Part shown: positions 32,465 through 43,090 of the stretch, piece by piece | How the letters are laid out: each line of letters begins with the position of its first letter | How positions within the stretch are numbered: position 1 is the stretch's first letter | From: Ochotona curzoniae | Lineage: Eukaryota; Chordata; Mammalia; Lagomorpha; Ochotonidae | Direction: 5' to 3' | Length of the DNA stretch: 64,000 nucleotides | Assembly: GCF_017591425.1 (NCBI RefSeq) | Contig: NW_024465777.1 | Span: 4,526,001-4,590,000 of the forward strand | Translations under genes and position numbers: made by a program | Notes under the pieces: generated by a model | What the model was told of the DNA's origin: nothing | Databases searched by the model: none | Seen by the model: only the letters and a program-made list of their open reading frames with translations

Positions 32465-32599
32465 CTTTTTTTCATTTTTATATCCTTTCAGTTTTTAGAT
32501 TGACTTTCTGTTTGGTTTTTCTGGTCTCTAGAAGAACATGTGACAAGTTTCTGGCATATAATACTCGTGAAATCTGTTTCTTTTTCCTGTCCATTCTTA

Positions 32600-32888
32600 T
32601 AGATTTATTTTTTAATTTTTATTTGAAAGGCAGAGTTGTAGAGAGAGAAGTCTTCCATCCCTTTGCTCACTCCCCAAATGGCCACAATGGCCAAAATGTA
32701 ACTACTCCAAAGCCAGAAGGCAGGAGCTTCTTCCTGGGTTTCCCCCGTGGGGGAAGGGGTGAAAGCACTTGGGCCATCTGCTGCTCTCTGCGGTGCCTCA
32801 GCAAGAGCTGGATCAGAAGTGGAGCAGCCAGGGCTCGAACCCGCACCCATAAGGGATGGTAGTGTCATAGGTGGAGGCTCCCAGCTCC
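32600..32888 (-). mobile_element. CSINE, antisense
   Basis: TAGATTTATTTTTTAATTTT left, ACTCCCCAAATGGCCACAAT, GCACCCATAAGGGATGGTAG. Confidence 0.85.
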
Positions 32889-34849
32889 TCACTTTTATGA
32901 GTTTAGCCTCTTGCTAGCACCTTTCTGTCACTGTGTACTCAGCATAAACACCGTGGACACATAAGAATTTGTTTTCTTCTGTGCTTTTCTTTTTTTTTTT
33001 TTTTGAGTATAGAACGTTGTAATGCTGTCAACTAAGCAAATGTTTAGAGTTTAAGGTAAATATCATTTCAACTTTTATAAATACAGTAATAAAAAAAAAC
33101 CTGGTTTGTAGATGCCATTTTTCAAAACCTCGTTTTTAAATGGATAATTCTGTTGAACACATAATTTCAAATTTGAGAAAGAAGACCATGTGTTCTCTAC
33201 AGTGGCTGCAGTCTTGCTTCGTGGGATTATTCATTGTGTGGCAACACTGGGTGCTCAGCAACCAGGCTGTAGAGGGAAGCCCACATTTGGGGAGTAAAGA
33301 AGCACCCGCCATGTGTCAGGAACTTCCCAGGTCACCTATTTGAAAGCTATCAGATACTGATCTAAAGATTGAACCACAGCCTTTCAATAGCAAGGATCAG
33401 AGGGTTGGAAGGCATGTTGGCTTTCTTCCTTCGGCACGGGCACTGTGTGAGGGCTGCAACAGCCTGGACTCCAAGGCCGCCTTGCTGTTTCCTTTCTCAT
33501 CTGTCCAATTAAGGGCATTATTTGATTTGGTGCATCTTAGCCATTCATTTTGGTGGACAGTTGTTTCTCCTGTTACAAAGACCAAAGACTGGTCTAAACT
33601 CAGAGTCAGCCAAATAGGTAGCACACAGAGCTCATCATTCCCCATAGCCGCCTTGAAGAGCTCTGGAGTGCACACCACGCAGGCATCCCTGGCATTGCTA
33701 CGTCCAGGACCTGGAGCTTTGGGAGCAGATAGCCCGGCAACACTTGATCAAGGTGGATATTTCTGTGCCTTTAGTCCAACTACAATTAGCCTATGTCAGA
33801 GCCCAAGGGATGCTGAGAGAGGGAGGGAGCGGGAGAGAGAAGGAGAGGAGAGGAAACAAATAGGTGAGCAGAAGTTTACCTTAATTCTCATCTCCTCTAG
33901 GGACGAACAACCTCAACTAGCTACCTAAATATAAAAATATTAGTAATACTAATAGTATCTTTCATAATCATGCTAGTGAGCTCAAAGTCCTAAAAAACAG
34001 AAATTCATGATGCTCTTTGGACATCTCATCAAAGTCCCATAGAACAGGAACTGCCTTGCTTCTGGTTTTTCTTCTCTTTGTTCATCCATTTCCTTGGAAA
34101 ACAAGGAATCTTGCTTTCCAATAAGTACTAGGAACTTAGAACTATATTTTGAATGAGAAAAGCCAAGATCCTTTTGGATGAGTTTTGCCTTTTAAGTCCT
34201 TCAACCTGTAATGTACTGCACAGGAAGCCGCAGCATACACTCTTGTACACCATAGCAGGGGAATGGAGTCCATTTATAATAAACTCAGTAAGAGAACTGA
34301 TACCCCCCCATCAAAAAGCAGGCAATCGCAAGCTGCTCTCAAAGTGTCAGCAGGAAGCACTGCCCCTGGGCGCTCAGAACACCCCTTTGGAAATGCTGCT
34401 GAGCACGCTGTGTGATCACACCTCATAGGCTGATTGTAGAACTTGCTCATTACACTGTGTAAACGGACATGGCCATTTGGAAATCACAGAATGAAAGTCC
34501 AGTCATTGATGGTTGAGTTGGTTCTGCATGGCAAGATCTTGACTTTGAGTGCTGGATAGGCTGTACTCCTTTAACTCTTGCCTCACTTCCCAGAACATTT
34601 CAGTAGAGCTTCCGTGTGTCTTTCCAATACTCCATTCCTGCAACTTCCTTCTCCGTGTTTTGGCTCTGTTTCATTTAGTTTTGGAAAATGGCAGTGGTAT
34701 TACCTAGTCCTTTGGTATCACCTTAGTCCTGCCAGCATTTGAGATCCCTTTTCAAAAGGAAAACAAAAGTATATGCCTATATATGCATGTGTGTGTTCTG
34801 GGGTTAAAAGTGCAGAATAAGTGTCCTTTATTATCCTGGTCCTTTCTGT
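32889..34849 (+). other. Unique intergenic sequence, about 2 kb
   Basis: The longest SINE-free stretch upstream of the promoter zone. It contains a purine-rich run at 33816-33862 (GGGAGGGAGCGGGAGAGAGA). Open frames here are short and overlap on both strands. Confidence 0.45.
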
Positions 34850-35142
34850 GGGCCCAGCACAGTGGCCTTGTGGCTAAATTCCTCACCTTGCAAGTGCAGG
34901 GAACCCATATGGGCACCGGTTTCAATCCCAGCAGCCCCACTTCCCATCCAGCTTCCTGCTTGTGGCCTACGTGGGAGACCTGGAAGAGGCTCAAGGCTCC
35001 TGGTTTAAGATCAGCTCAACACTGGCCGTTGTTGTCACTTGGGGAGTGAATCATCGGACAGTCAATCTTCCTCTCTGTCTCTCTTCCTCTCTGTATATAT
35101 GTCTTTCCAACAAAAATAAATAAATCTTAAAAAAAAAAAAAA
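34850..35142 (+). mobile_element. CSINE, internally deleted
   Basis: GGGCCCAGCACAGTGGCCTT head. GCTTGTGGCCTACGTGGGAG shows loss of the segment with GGAAAGCAGT. Tail CCAACAAAAATAAATAAATC. Confidence 0.92.
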
Positions 35143-35155
35143 AAGATGGTGGGGG

Positions 35156-35475
35156 GAGGGACGGTGTGATGGCTCAGTGACTAAATCCTCACCACGCATG
35201 CGCCAGGATCCTTTGTATTTGCCAGTTCATGTCCTGGCTGCTCTGCTTCCCATCCAGCTCCCGGCTTGTGGCCTGGGAAAGCAGTAGAGGATGACCCAAA
35301 GTCTTGGGACCCTGCACCAGTTCAGGAGACCCATTGGAAGCTCCTGGCTCCTGGCTGTGGATTGGCTTAGCTCCAGTTGTTGAAGCCACTTGAGGAGTGA
35401 ACCAGCAGATGAAAAATCTTTCTGTCTCTTCTTCTCTCTGTAAATCTGCCATTCCAACAAAAATAAACAAATCTA
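35156..35475 (+). mobile_element. CSINE
   Basis: GAGGGACGGTGTGATGGCTC head, CCAACAAAAATAAACAAATC tail. Confidence 0.9.
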
Positions 35476-35546
35476 AGAAGGAAGGAAGGAAGGGAGGGAT
35501 AAAGGAAGGAAGGAAGACAGGAAAAAAGGAAGGAAAAGGAAAAAAT
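35476..35546 (+). repeat. (GGAA)n purine tract
   Basis: AAGGAAGGAAGGAAGGGAGG and similar units, grown from the A-tail of the preceding SINE. Confidence 0.93.
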
Positions 35547-35547
35547 G

Positions 35548-35848
35548 TTTGGGTGCCAGCACAATGGCTCAGTTGGCTAATCCTCTCACATAGGTGCTGG
35601 TTCATGTCCAGCTGCTGCACTTCCAGTCCAGCTCCCTGCTTGTGGCCTGGGAAAGCAGTTGAGGACGGCCCAAAGCCTTGGGACCCTGCACCACATGGGA
35701 GACCTGGAAGAGGCTTCTGGCTCCTGGTTTTGACTTGGCTCAGTTCCAGCCGTTATAGCCATTGGTGAGTGAACCAGGGTAGAAGATCTTTCCTTCTCTC
35801 TATGAAATGTACCTTTCCAATAAAAACAAACAAAAATTTTCCTTTTTT
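35548..35848 (+). mobile_element. CSINE
   Basis: GGTGCCAGCACAATGGCTCA head with the CCCATATGGG block lost, CCAATAAAAACAAACAAA tail. Confidence 0.9.
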
Positions 35849-36389
35849 AAAAAAGGAAAATGTTTGTCCTGTTGTTCATGTGAAATATTTCTCATGTTTT
35901 TGTATCACGAAGCATGATGTTGGAGGTGTGGGGAGACTTGCCCCAGGGGATGCCGTGAGGAAGCGCTCACTAAGCTCACGCCTCCTCAGCCACGGGTCCC
36001 TGAAGATTCCGGTCACTCTTGGGCAGTGAAGAGGTGATGGCCGCAGCTCAGCAGGGCTGCTCCTGCGTGCTACCGCGTTGAGTCCTAACACTCTTGCTAC
36101 TGCAGGGATCTCCTGTGGATTTTATTATGGAGCTTTAGAAATTTCTACTGCCAAAGCATAGCAATAAATGCAATTTCAATAACATTAATAAGTATTCGAG
36201 GAGCTAAAGCAAGGAACAAGGTACTTAATGAAGTTTATAAATATGGCTTTGGAATGATTTTATTAGTAGTAATAGTCATTCTATTAATTGCTGCATGAAA
36301 GAATAACATGCTTACCCAATTTCTGATCCTTACTGGAGGCCTGATTTTGGTGGAAATTGGGTCAGAACAGCATGTGCAGCTTAGGGATT
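35849..36389 (+). other. Unique sequence with a coding-like stretch
   Basis: 36106-36297 reads in two adjoining frames as a short protein-like segment: GFYYGALEISTAKA and then, shifted by one frame, NKVLNEVYKYGFG with a hydrophobic run MILLVVIVILLIAA and a TGA at 36296. This could be a remnant of a small membrane-protein retrocopy. I do not recognise the parent, and chance cannot be excluded. Confidence 0.3.
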
Positions 36390-36718
36390 GCCGAAGCAGG
36401 TATGTGGAGTTAAGTTGTTTCGGGACACACCAGTTGAGAATCCAGGGCAGAGGGGTGAGTACTTAGTGTAGTAGCTAAGACACTGTTTGGAACTCCTCTG
36501 TGGGGACACAGTCCCTGCAGGTGAGTGCAAGAACCACAATAGGGAGCAGCCCAGACCAGGCCAGGTAGTGGTACCCACCGGCATATATTTGGTGCAGGTT
36601 CTGGGCAAACCAGGCTGGGCCAGTCGTATCATCCAGTGGCAAATCCAAGTACCAGGATTGAGTGTGGGTCAAGCCGGGTTGGGCCACGACACAAGCCAGT
36701 TCACATGAGGGCCAGGAC

Positions 36719-37692
36719 TTTTTTTTTTTTTCCCCCAAATCTTTGGCTGTATTGCAATGGTTGGTTCATTTTGAAATCTCTAACTAAGCATTTTCTTAAC
36801 CATGGATTAACAATATACTTACTGACTGGTTTCTTTTTTTTTTTTCTTTTAACAGTATTTATCCAACATAACAAAATAAACTGCAACTTTTTATACTATT
36901 TTTTTTACAAAACATTTATAAATATTTTTACAAAACACATACAAATCTATTTCAAATGGGACATACTATACAAATGGAGCTATGGAAGCCAATGAGCCAA
37001 TGAGCCCACACCACACTGATGGTGAGGGACACATCCTCTTACTTAAATCAGACTGTAAGGCTTCACTAATCTAACAGTCTATTTAATTCTTCAGAGCTCA
37101 AATAGTTGTTTTTTTGTTGTTGTTGTTTTTGTAATTGCCAGTTTAAAATTTGCTTTATCTTTAGACAGTACTTAGGGACAAATGAAATGCTTAATAACAA
37201 ATTCACACTTTTCCACAACATCAACAAAAACAAAAAAATAGAAGAGAAATAAAATGCTCTTTTGTTGTTGTTGTTACAGAATACAAGGAGTTTTAAAACT
37301 TAATTCTTAAAAAAAGATTTATTTATTTTTATTGGAAAGGCAGATATACAGAGAGGAGAGACAGAGAAGAAGATCTTCCGTCTGATGGTTCACTCCCCAA
37401 GTGACCACAATGGCTGGAGCTGAGCCAATCCAAAGCCAGGAGCCAAGAACTTCTTCCAGGTCTCCCACACAGGTGCAGGGTTCCCAAGGCTTTGGGCCAT
37501 CCTCAACTGCTTTCCCAGGCCACAAGCAGGGAGCTGGATGGGAAGTGGGCTGCTGGGACTAGAACCGGTGCCCATATGAGTTCCTGGTGCATGCAAGGTG
37601 AGGACTTTAGCCTCTACGCTATCGCGCTGGGCCCCTAAAACTTAATTTTTGACTAATGAACCTGAATAACTGGCAAATGCTGAGATGGACCA
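36719..37692 (-). pseudogene. Retrocopy of an mRNA 3' end, antisense, parent unknown
   Basis: It starts with T12 (A-tail on the minus strand) and reads as an AT-rich 3'UTR (TTGTAAAAATATTTATAAAT, GTTGCAGTTTATTTTG). A possible AATACA variant poly(A) signal lies about 20 bases before the tail. It interrupts the tandem array of copy D; gccaggact (36711-36719) and gccagact (37694-37701) may be the TSD. I could not name the parent transcript. Confidence 0.5.
37308..37635 (-). mobile_element. CSINE, antisense, with TSD
   Basis: The TSD is aaaacttaattctt (37294-37307) versus aaaacttaattttt (from 37636). Body CAACTGCTTTCCCAGGCCAC, head complement GCTATCGCGCTGGGCCC. Confidence 0.93.
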
Positions 37693-39218
37693 TGCCAGAC
37701 TGGGCCACAGCATCCAACCAGCACATGTAGGACCCAGGGGCGAGGAGTTTGGGGAAGGGATAAACCTGGTAGGGAGGCCAGGTGGGGCTCCCCTGTTGGA
37801 CCACTAATCCCACTCGTGAGTGTGTGAACTGGGATTGGGGACAGACCAGGCTGGGCAGGGCTACAACATCTGTGGGCCTCATGTCAACTGGATCAGGAAA
37901 AAACCAGGCTGGGTTGACTGTTTCTACTGGTATATACATAAGCCAGAGTGGGTGAGGGTTGGTTGGACTTTGCCACAGTATCAGTTGGCAGATTCTGGGA
38001 AGAGGGGCAGATTCTGTCAAGTTAAACTGCAGAACCACCTAAAGAGTGCATGATCCAGGAATGGGAGTGGGCCCAGCAGGGAGTGGGCACCTCCTTCTTG
38101 GGTTGCCATTCTGACTGATAAGCATGAGAACCAGGACTGGAACAGGCATGACTAGACACAGAGTGGCACCCGCTGGCATGAGTGTAGGCTGGATAGTGGG
38201 GCTGGTTGGGTTGATCTAAGCTTTGATGCCCATTGACATGTATGAGAGCTGAATGGGATGTGGGACAGACTGGTCCAGTCTGCTGTACATATTGGCAAGC
38301 CTGGGACCCAGGATAGGGGGCGGGACTGGTGGAGGTTATTGCTGGTCGCTCCAACTAGGCTGTAGCTCTCACTGGTTTACGTGAGGGCCAAGTGTGTGGT
38401 GGGCAGGATCAGGCTGGGCTGCAATACCCATTGGTTTGTGTAGAAGATGGGGCTAGAGACAACTAACTCAGCAATTTCAACCACCAGCATGTGCATTACC
38501 TGATTGGGGTGACAGACTGTGCTAGACCCTTTACTGGCAAGCACACACAAGAATCAGGCCTGGGATCACCTCCAATGAAGTTTCTTTAGGGATCCCCTCA
38601 ACTGAATCGCTGGACTCAGAACCCCAACCATGGAGAGAATTGCAGGTTCCATGGTCTGGCCATCAATGCATATGTCAGAGCTGGGCCTCCTCAGTGTCTT
38701 AGACAGAGCAGTGGACAGCATATCCAGATAAACATGGAGGATATGGCAGTACATTGGAGCCTTCAGAGGATACCTGGTACCATAACAGAGGATGGAGGAC
38801 AGAATAAATTGATCAACAACTCCAGTCACATATTGGCAAACCAAGATTCTAAAGTGAACTATGTCAATCAATGGATTCGGGAGAAATTTTATCGTACTTA
38901 GGGTGGCGAGATCAGCAGTAATTCAGAACTGTTGAACTATCAAAACCTCTTGAGTAGGACCCTTATAGCATGCCCCATAGTGGGGACCCTGGGGTGGCTG
39001 TCCTCCATTCTAGGGTACAGAGGTAGTTGGGAGGCTGGGTGTGGCTTCTCTGCTTAACTCCCCTCTTCCCCCAGATACAGGAAGGAAAAAAATAAAATGT
39101 GGAAATAATGGTCTCACCCACCTTCCTGTAGACCTTGACCCTTATCACCCTAGTCAACTATATTAAAAAATCATCAAAAGTAAAAATAATTATCTTATAA
39201 AAAAAAAGAAAAGACTCA

Positions 39219-39468
39219 TCTTGGGATACCATGTCCCATATCCTAGAGCCTGGCTGGAGTCTCAATCTGCCTCTGCTTCTAGTACAGCTTCGTGCTGATG
39301 GGCACCTCGAAGGCAGGAGCTGATGACTTAATTACCCAGCTTGAATTCCAGGCTCGGGACTTTGGGTTGGCCTAGCCCTGGTTGGTGCGGGCATTTAGGA
39401 AGTGAACCAGCAGATGGAGGTTTCTTTCTGTTTCTCTGCTTTTCAAGTAAAGGAACATAAATAAATGA
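39219..39468 (+). mobile_element. Older CSINE
   Basis: ATACCATGTCCCATATCCTA, GCTTCTAGTACAGCTTCGTG, GCGGGCATTTAGGAAGTGAA. Confidence 0.68.
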
Positions 39469-39516
39469 AAAAAATTTTAAATGCCAAGGAAGGAGTAGTC
39501 CTTGAATTTTTAAAGA

Positions 39517-39837
39517 TTTATTTTTTTTATTATTTTTTCATTGGAAAGGCGGATATACAGAGAGGAGAGACAGAGAGGAAGATCTTCCGTCCGATGATTC
39601 ACTCCCCAAGTGAGCGCGACGGGCCGATACTATGCCGGTCCGAAGCCAGGAGCCTCTTCCGGGTCTCCCACGCGGGTGCAGGGTCCCAAAGCTTTGGGCC
39701 GTCCTCGACTGCTTTCCCAGGCCACAGGCAGGGAGCTGGAAGGGAAGCAGGGCTGCCGGGATTAGAACCGGCGCCCATATGGGATCCCGGGCGTGCTAGG
39801 CGAGGACCTTAACCACTTGCGCCACCGCGCCGGGCCC
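39517..39837 (-). mobile_element. CSINE, young, antisense, with ~20-base TSD
   Basis: The TSD agtccttgaatttttaaaga lies at 39497-39516 and 39838-39857. Nearly every CpG is retained (GCGCGACGGGCCGATACTAT, CACTTGCGCCACCGCGCCGG). Confidence 0.96.
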
Positions 39838-39857
39838 AGTCCTTGAATTTTTAAAGA

Positions 39858-40172
39858 GATTTATTTTTATTTGAAAAGCAGATTTACAGAAGGAGAGACA
39901 GAGAAGTCTTCCATGCATTGATTCACTCACCAGATGACCACAATGGACGGAGCTGTGTCTATATGAAGCCAAGAACCAGGGGCTTCTTCCCCGGTCTCCC
40001 ATGTGGGTGCAGAGCCCCAAACAAAGACTTGGGCCACTCAGTTCTGCTTTCTAAGGCCACAGGCAGAAAGCTTGACTGGAAGTAGAGCATCTGGGACATG
40101 AACTGGCACCCAAATGGGATGCTGGTGCTTAAAGTTAGAGAATTAGCCAGTTGAGCCATCATGCCAGTTCCA
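39858..40172 (-). mobile_element. Older CSINE, antisense, with 19-base TSD
   Basis: The TSD aaatgccaaggaaggagta lies at 39479-39497 and 40188-40206. The younger SINE at 39517 later landed beside its poly-T end, so both duplications are readable. Confidence 0.9.
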
Positions 40173-40206
40173 AATGAAAGATTTTTAAAATGCCAAGGAA
40201 GGAGTA

Positions 40207-40574
40207 TGCCTTATTTTTTTTTTAATACTTGTCGGGAGACATTTATGCTGCACCCTAATTATTTCTAAGTTTCTTCCCAGAGAATCCCTTCTTTGTGAAA
40301 TCCATGTGGTACCTAATGCTCCCATGACTGCATCTTGGAAGCACTAGCGGCTACGTCATGAAGAACCAAGGGGTAGATTAGGAGCTTTCTGGAACTCCAA
40401 CTCTAGTTAAGCTAAAGGAGTGAACACATCCATCATGAGCACTGGTCTTTGCTGCACAAAGTGTCTACATTTTTAGATAGCTGTGATTGATGGACGGAAA
40501 AGCTTGAGTTCTTGGACTTTGTTCTGATGCAAAAGGGATGGGTAACTTGTGTCTTGGTCTCAGTGTTTGAGATA
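40207..40574 (+). other. Unique intergenic sequence
   Basis: Nothing recognisable. Confidence 0.4.
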
Positions 40575-40587
40575 GAAAACAGTGCCC

Positions 40588-40938
40588 AGGGCCTGGTGCC
40601 ATGGCCTACCAACTAAAGTCCTCAGCTTGCATGCACCAGGATCTCATATCGCTACTGGTTTTAATCCCAGCAGCCCCGCTTCCCATCCAGCTCCCTGCTT
40701 GTGGCCTGGGAAAGCAGTCGAGGACGGCCCAAAGCCTTGGGACCCTGCACCCGTGTGGGAGACCAGGAAAGAAGCATCTGCCTCCTGGCTTCAGATTGGC
40801 TTAGCTCCAGCAATTGTGTTCACTTGGGGAGTGAATCATTGGACGGAAGATCTTTCTCTCTGTCACTCCTCCTCTCTGTATATATCTGACTTTGCAATAA
40901 AAATAAATAAATCTAAAAAAGAAAGAAAAGAAAGAAAA
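40588..40938 (+). mobile_element. CSINE with TSD
   Basis: The TSD gaaaacagtgccc lies at 40575-40587 and 40939-40951. The tail has grown into (AAAGAA)n at 40917-40940. Confidence 0.95.
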
Positions 40939-41226
40939 GAAAACAGTGCCCCCCAAAATGGTGCCTAATGGCACATGATGTTTTATACTCTCCTTGTTGG
41001 AGCGGAGTTTGTGGAAAGGGCTCTATCAAAGAAAACACACTGAGGTGGAGGGGAGTTTGTGTATGCATGTGTCTGAGTTTGTGTGTAGGCTTCAGGGATG
41101 TTTTCCGATGACCTATTGGATAGGTTGTGTTTACTATTTCCTCCTTCTCCCTGGGAGTGTAACACCGCCTTGCACAGAGCACCTCTAGTAGTCTTTGGAG
41201 GGGAAAGGCCAATAAGAAAATCACCT

Positions 41227-41558
41227 GGGGGCCAGCATCATGGCTCAATAATTTAATTCTTCGTCCTATGGCGTCCAAATCCTAATGGGTGCAAGTTTGT
41301 GTCCTGGTAGCCCCGCTTCCCATCCAGCTCCCTGCATGTGGCCTGGGAAAGCAGTGGAGGATGGCCTAAAGCCTTGGGACCCTGCACCCACGTGGGAGAC
41401 CTGGAGGAGGCTCTTGGTTCCCTGAGTTCAGATAGATTCAACTGCAGCCTTTGTGGCTATTTGGGGAGTGAACCAGTGAATGAGAGAGCTTTCTCTCTCT
41501 GTTTCTTCTTCTCTCTGTATATCTGCCTTTCCAATAAAAATAAGTAAATCTTTAAAAA
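41227..41558 (+). mobile_element. CSINE
   Basis: GGGGGCCAGCATCATGGCTC head, CCAATAAAAATAAGTAAATC tail. It is the last SINE before the SINE-free zone around ARID1A exon 1. Confidence 0.93.
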
Positions 41559-41597
41559 GAAGAAGGAGGAGGAGGAGGAAGAGGAGGAGGAGGAAGC
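41559..41597 (+). repeat. (GGA)n microsatellite
   Basis: AGAAGGAGGAGGAGGAGGAA-type repeat after a SINE A-tail. Confidence 0.93.
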
Positions 41598-43090
41598 TGC
41601 TGTTCCACCCCTTGACCCTACTGTGGCTGAAGCACTGGGACTCTGGCATTTTTCCTTCCCTGGTGCCACAGGCAAGTTGTGCCTCACACCTGAGGCTATT
41701 CCACCACGTCTGTGTGCACAGCTGAGTCCCAGGCTGACAGGATCTTCGGAAGAAGTCATTTCTGTTAGGGACACATGGGCCTGGTTCCTCCTGGAGTCTC
41801 TCAGAAGGCTTTCCCTCAGGGCCCATTCACTTCCTGTCGGAGCTGCAGAGGTTCCTTGGGATTCCCTTTGATTCTGACATGAAACCCTGGGGGAGCAGGG
41901 GGAGAATCAGGCTGGAGGGGTCTCCTGTCTGGCTCCTCAGTCCTCACCTCTGTGTGTGCAGCCACCTCCTTGCCTCCCAGGCCTGCCCGGCTGCCTCCTC
42001 CAGGCCGCCTGTGTGTGGCAGGATTTTCCCTCCTCTTCCCACTCTCCTTTGCAGATCCTGTGACAGAACAAACTAGCTCCAGGCCAGGGTCCCTGTAGGA
42101 GACCTCCCTGGCCACCCCTCTCCCATCTCAGGGAAGTAGCTGTGCAAGCGAACTTCAAGTTGCCCAGGACTGCAAGAAGTACCCACATGGAAGATTTTTG
42201 TTATTTCTGATTCTCCTCTCTGTCCTCGACTTTGGAAATTTCCCTTACAACCATGTTTTTACATGAGAGACATTTTCCTGGACTGATTTTAAAGAACAGA
42301 CAACAACAAACGCAGCCCCAGCCGACGGAACAGGGGCCTGTGGATACCCGACCTGCGTTATTCCTGAGCAGCCAGTTCCTGCGGGAAGCAGGGGACGCCA
42401 CCTTCCCTGGTATCACCTTGCCTCTGCCACGGCTCCCGGAGCTGTGACTGGGACTGAGCACAAAGGTTTTGCTTGCCTTCTGATGGACTGCGCGGTGCCT
42501 GCCAAGCTTCTTTGCAAATAGGGTTTTTTTTTTCATCAACTCTGTGTCAGTTGGTGGACGGAGATCTTCAGTGAGAGTTCGCAGAAATGAAAACTCCAAA
42601 TACCTGACCTGCCCAGGGCTTTCCTGAACCTCCCGTCCTGTATTTTTCTAACCGTAGCAGTGGTTTATTCAAAAACAAACCAAGAACAACAAAACACCGA
42701 AGAACTTGGCAACAAGCTCACCAGTGAAACTGGAGAATGAGGAGGGGCACGTGTTCCTCCTGTCAGAGCGACCCAGGGTTCTGGTTTTGCTTGGAGACCA
42801 AGCACACAACACCATACCAGCCTGCGACTTTTTCATACTGTTTTAATTTGGGAGGGAGGTGATCAAGAGGATAATTCTTATTTCCTATCAGCACAAAATG
42901 GGCCAGCCGTTTTACACCTCAGGTTATTTTCTACAGCCCCTCCTCAAGAAGGGGCTGGGGGGAGGGGGGAGCGAGGAGAAAAAAATAAGTTCTCATTCAG
43001 AAATTAACATTTCTCAAAGTGCATTCCTTATGCTTCTTCCCAAAGGTGAATTCCCCCCAATCATTTAAGACTCCGAGATGGTTGCAAAAA
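41598..43090 (+). other. Unique sequence upstream of the CpG island
   Basis: Moderately GC-rich and free of SINEs. Open frames are short and overlap on both strands. Possible regulatory DNA, by position only. Confidence 0.4.

Larger units (their letters stand above)
36390..39206 (+). mobile_element. Composite VNTR retroposon, copy D (fullest), interrupted
   Basis: Tandem array segments lie at 36390-36718 and 37693-38570 (GTACCCACCGGCATATATTT, GCACCCGCTGGCATGAGTGT and ATACCCATTGGTTTGTGTAG are variants of one unit). The 3' module runs 38573-39206: TTTCTTTAGGGATCCCC, GAGCAGTGGACAGCATATCC, AACTATGTCAATCAATGG, TAATTCAGAACTGTTGAACT, CAGATACAGGAAGGAAAAAA, ending AATTATCTTATAAAAAAAAA. The array is split by an antisense retrocopy (36719-37692) that itself contains a SINE. 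I find no open frame of useful length. Confidence 0.7.

Noticed and set aside
31790..32503. 237-codon + strand frame
   Set aside because: The second half is an antisense CSINE and the first half has no homology that I recognise.
36106..36298. Mitochondrial insert (NUMT)
   Set aside because: The AT-rich hydrophobic frame suggested one, but I could not match it to any mitochondrial gene and the upstream 150 bases are GC-rich nuclear-like sequence.
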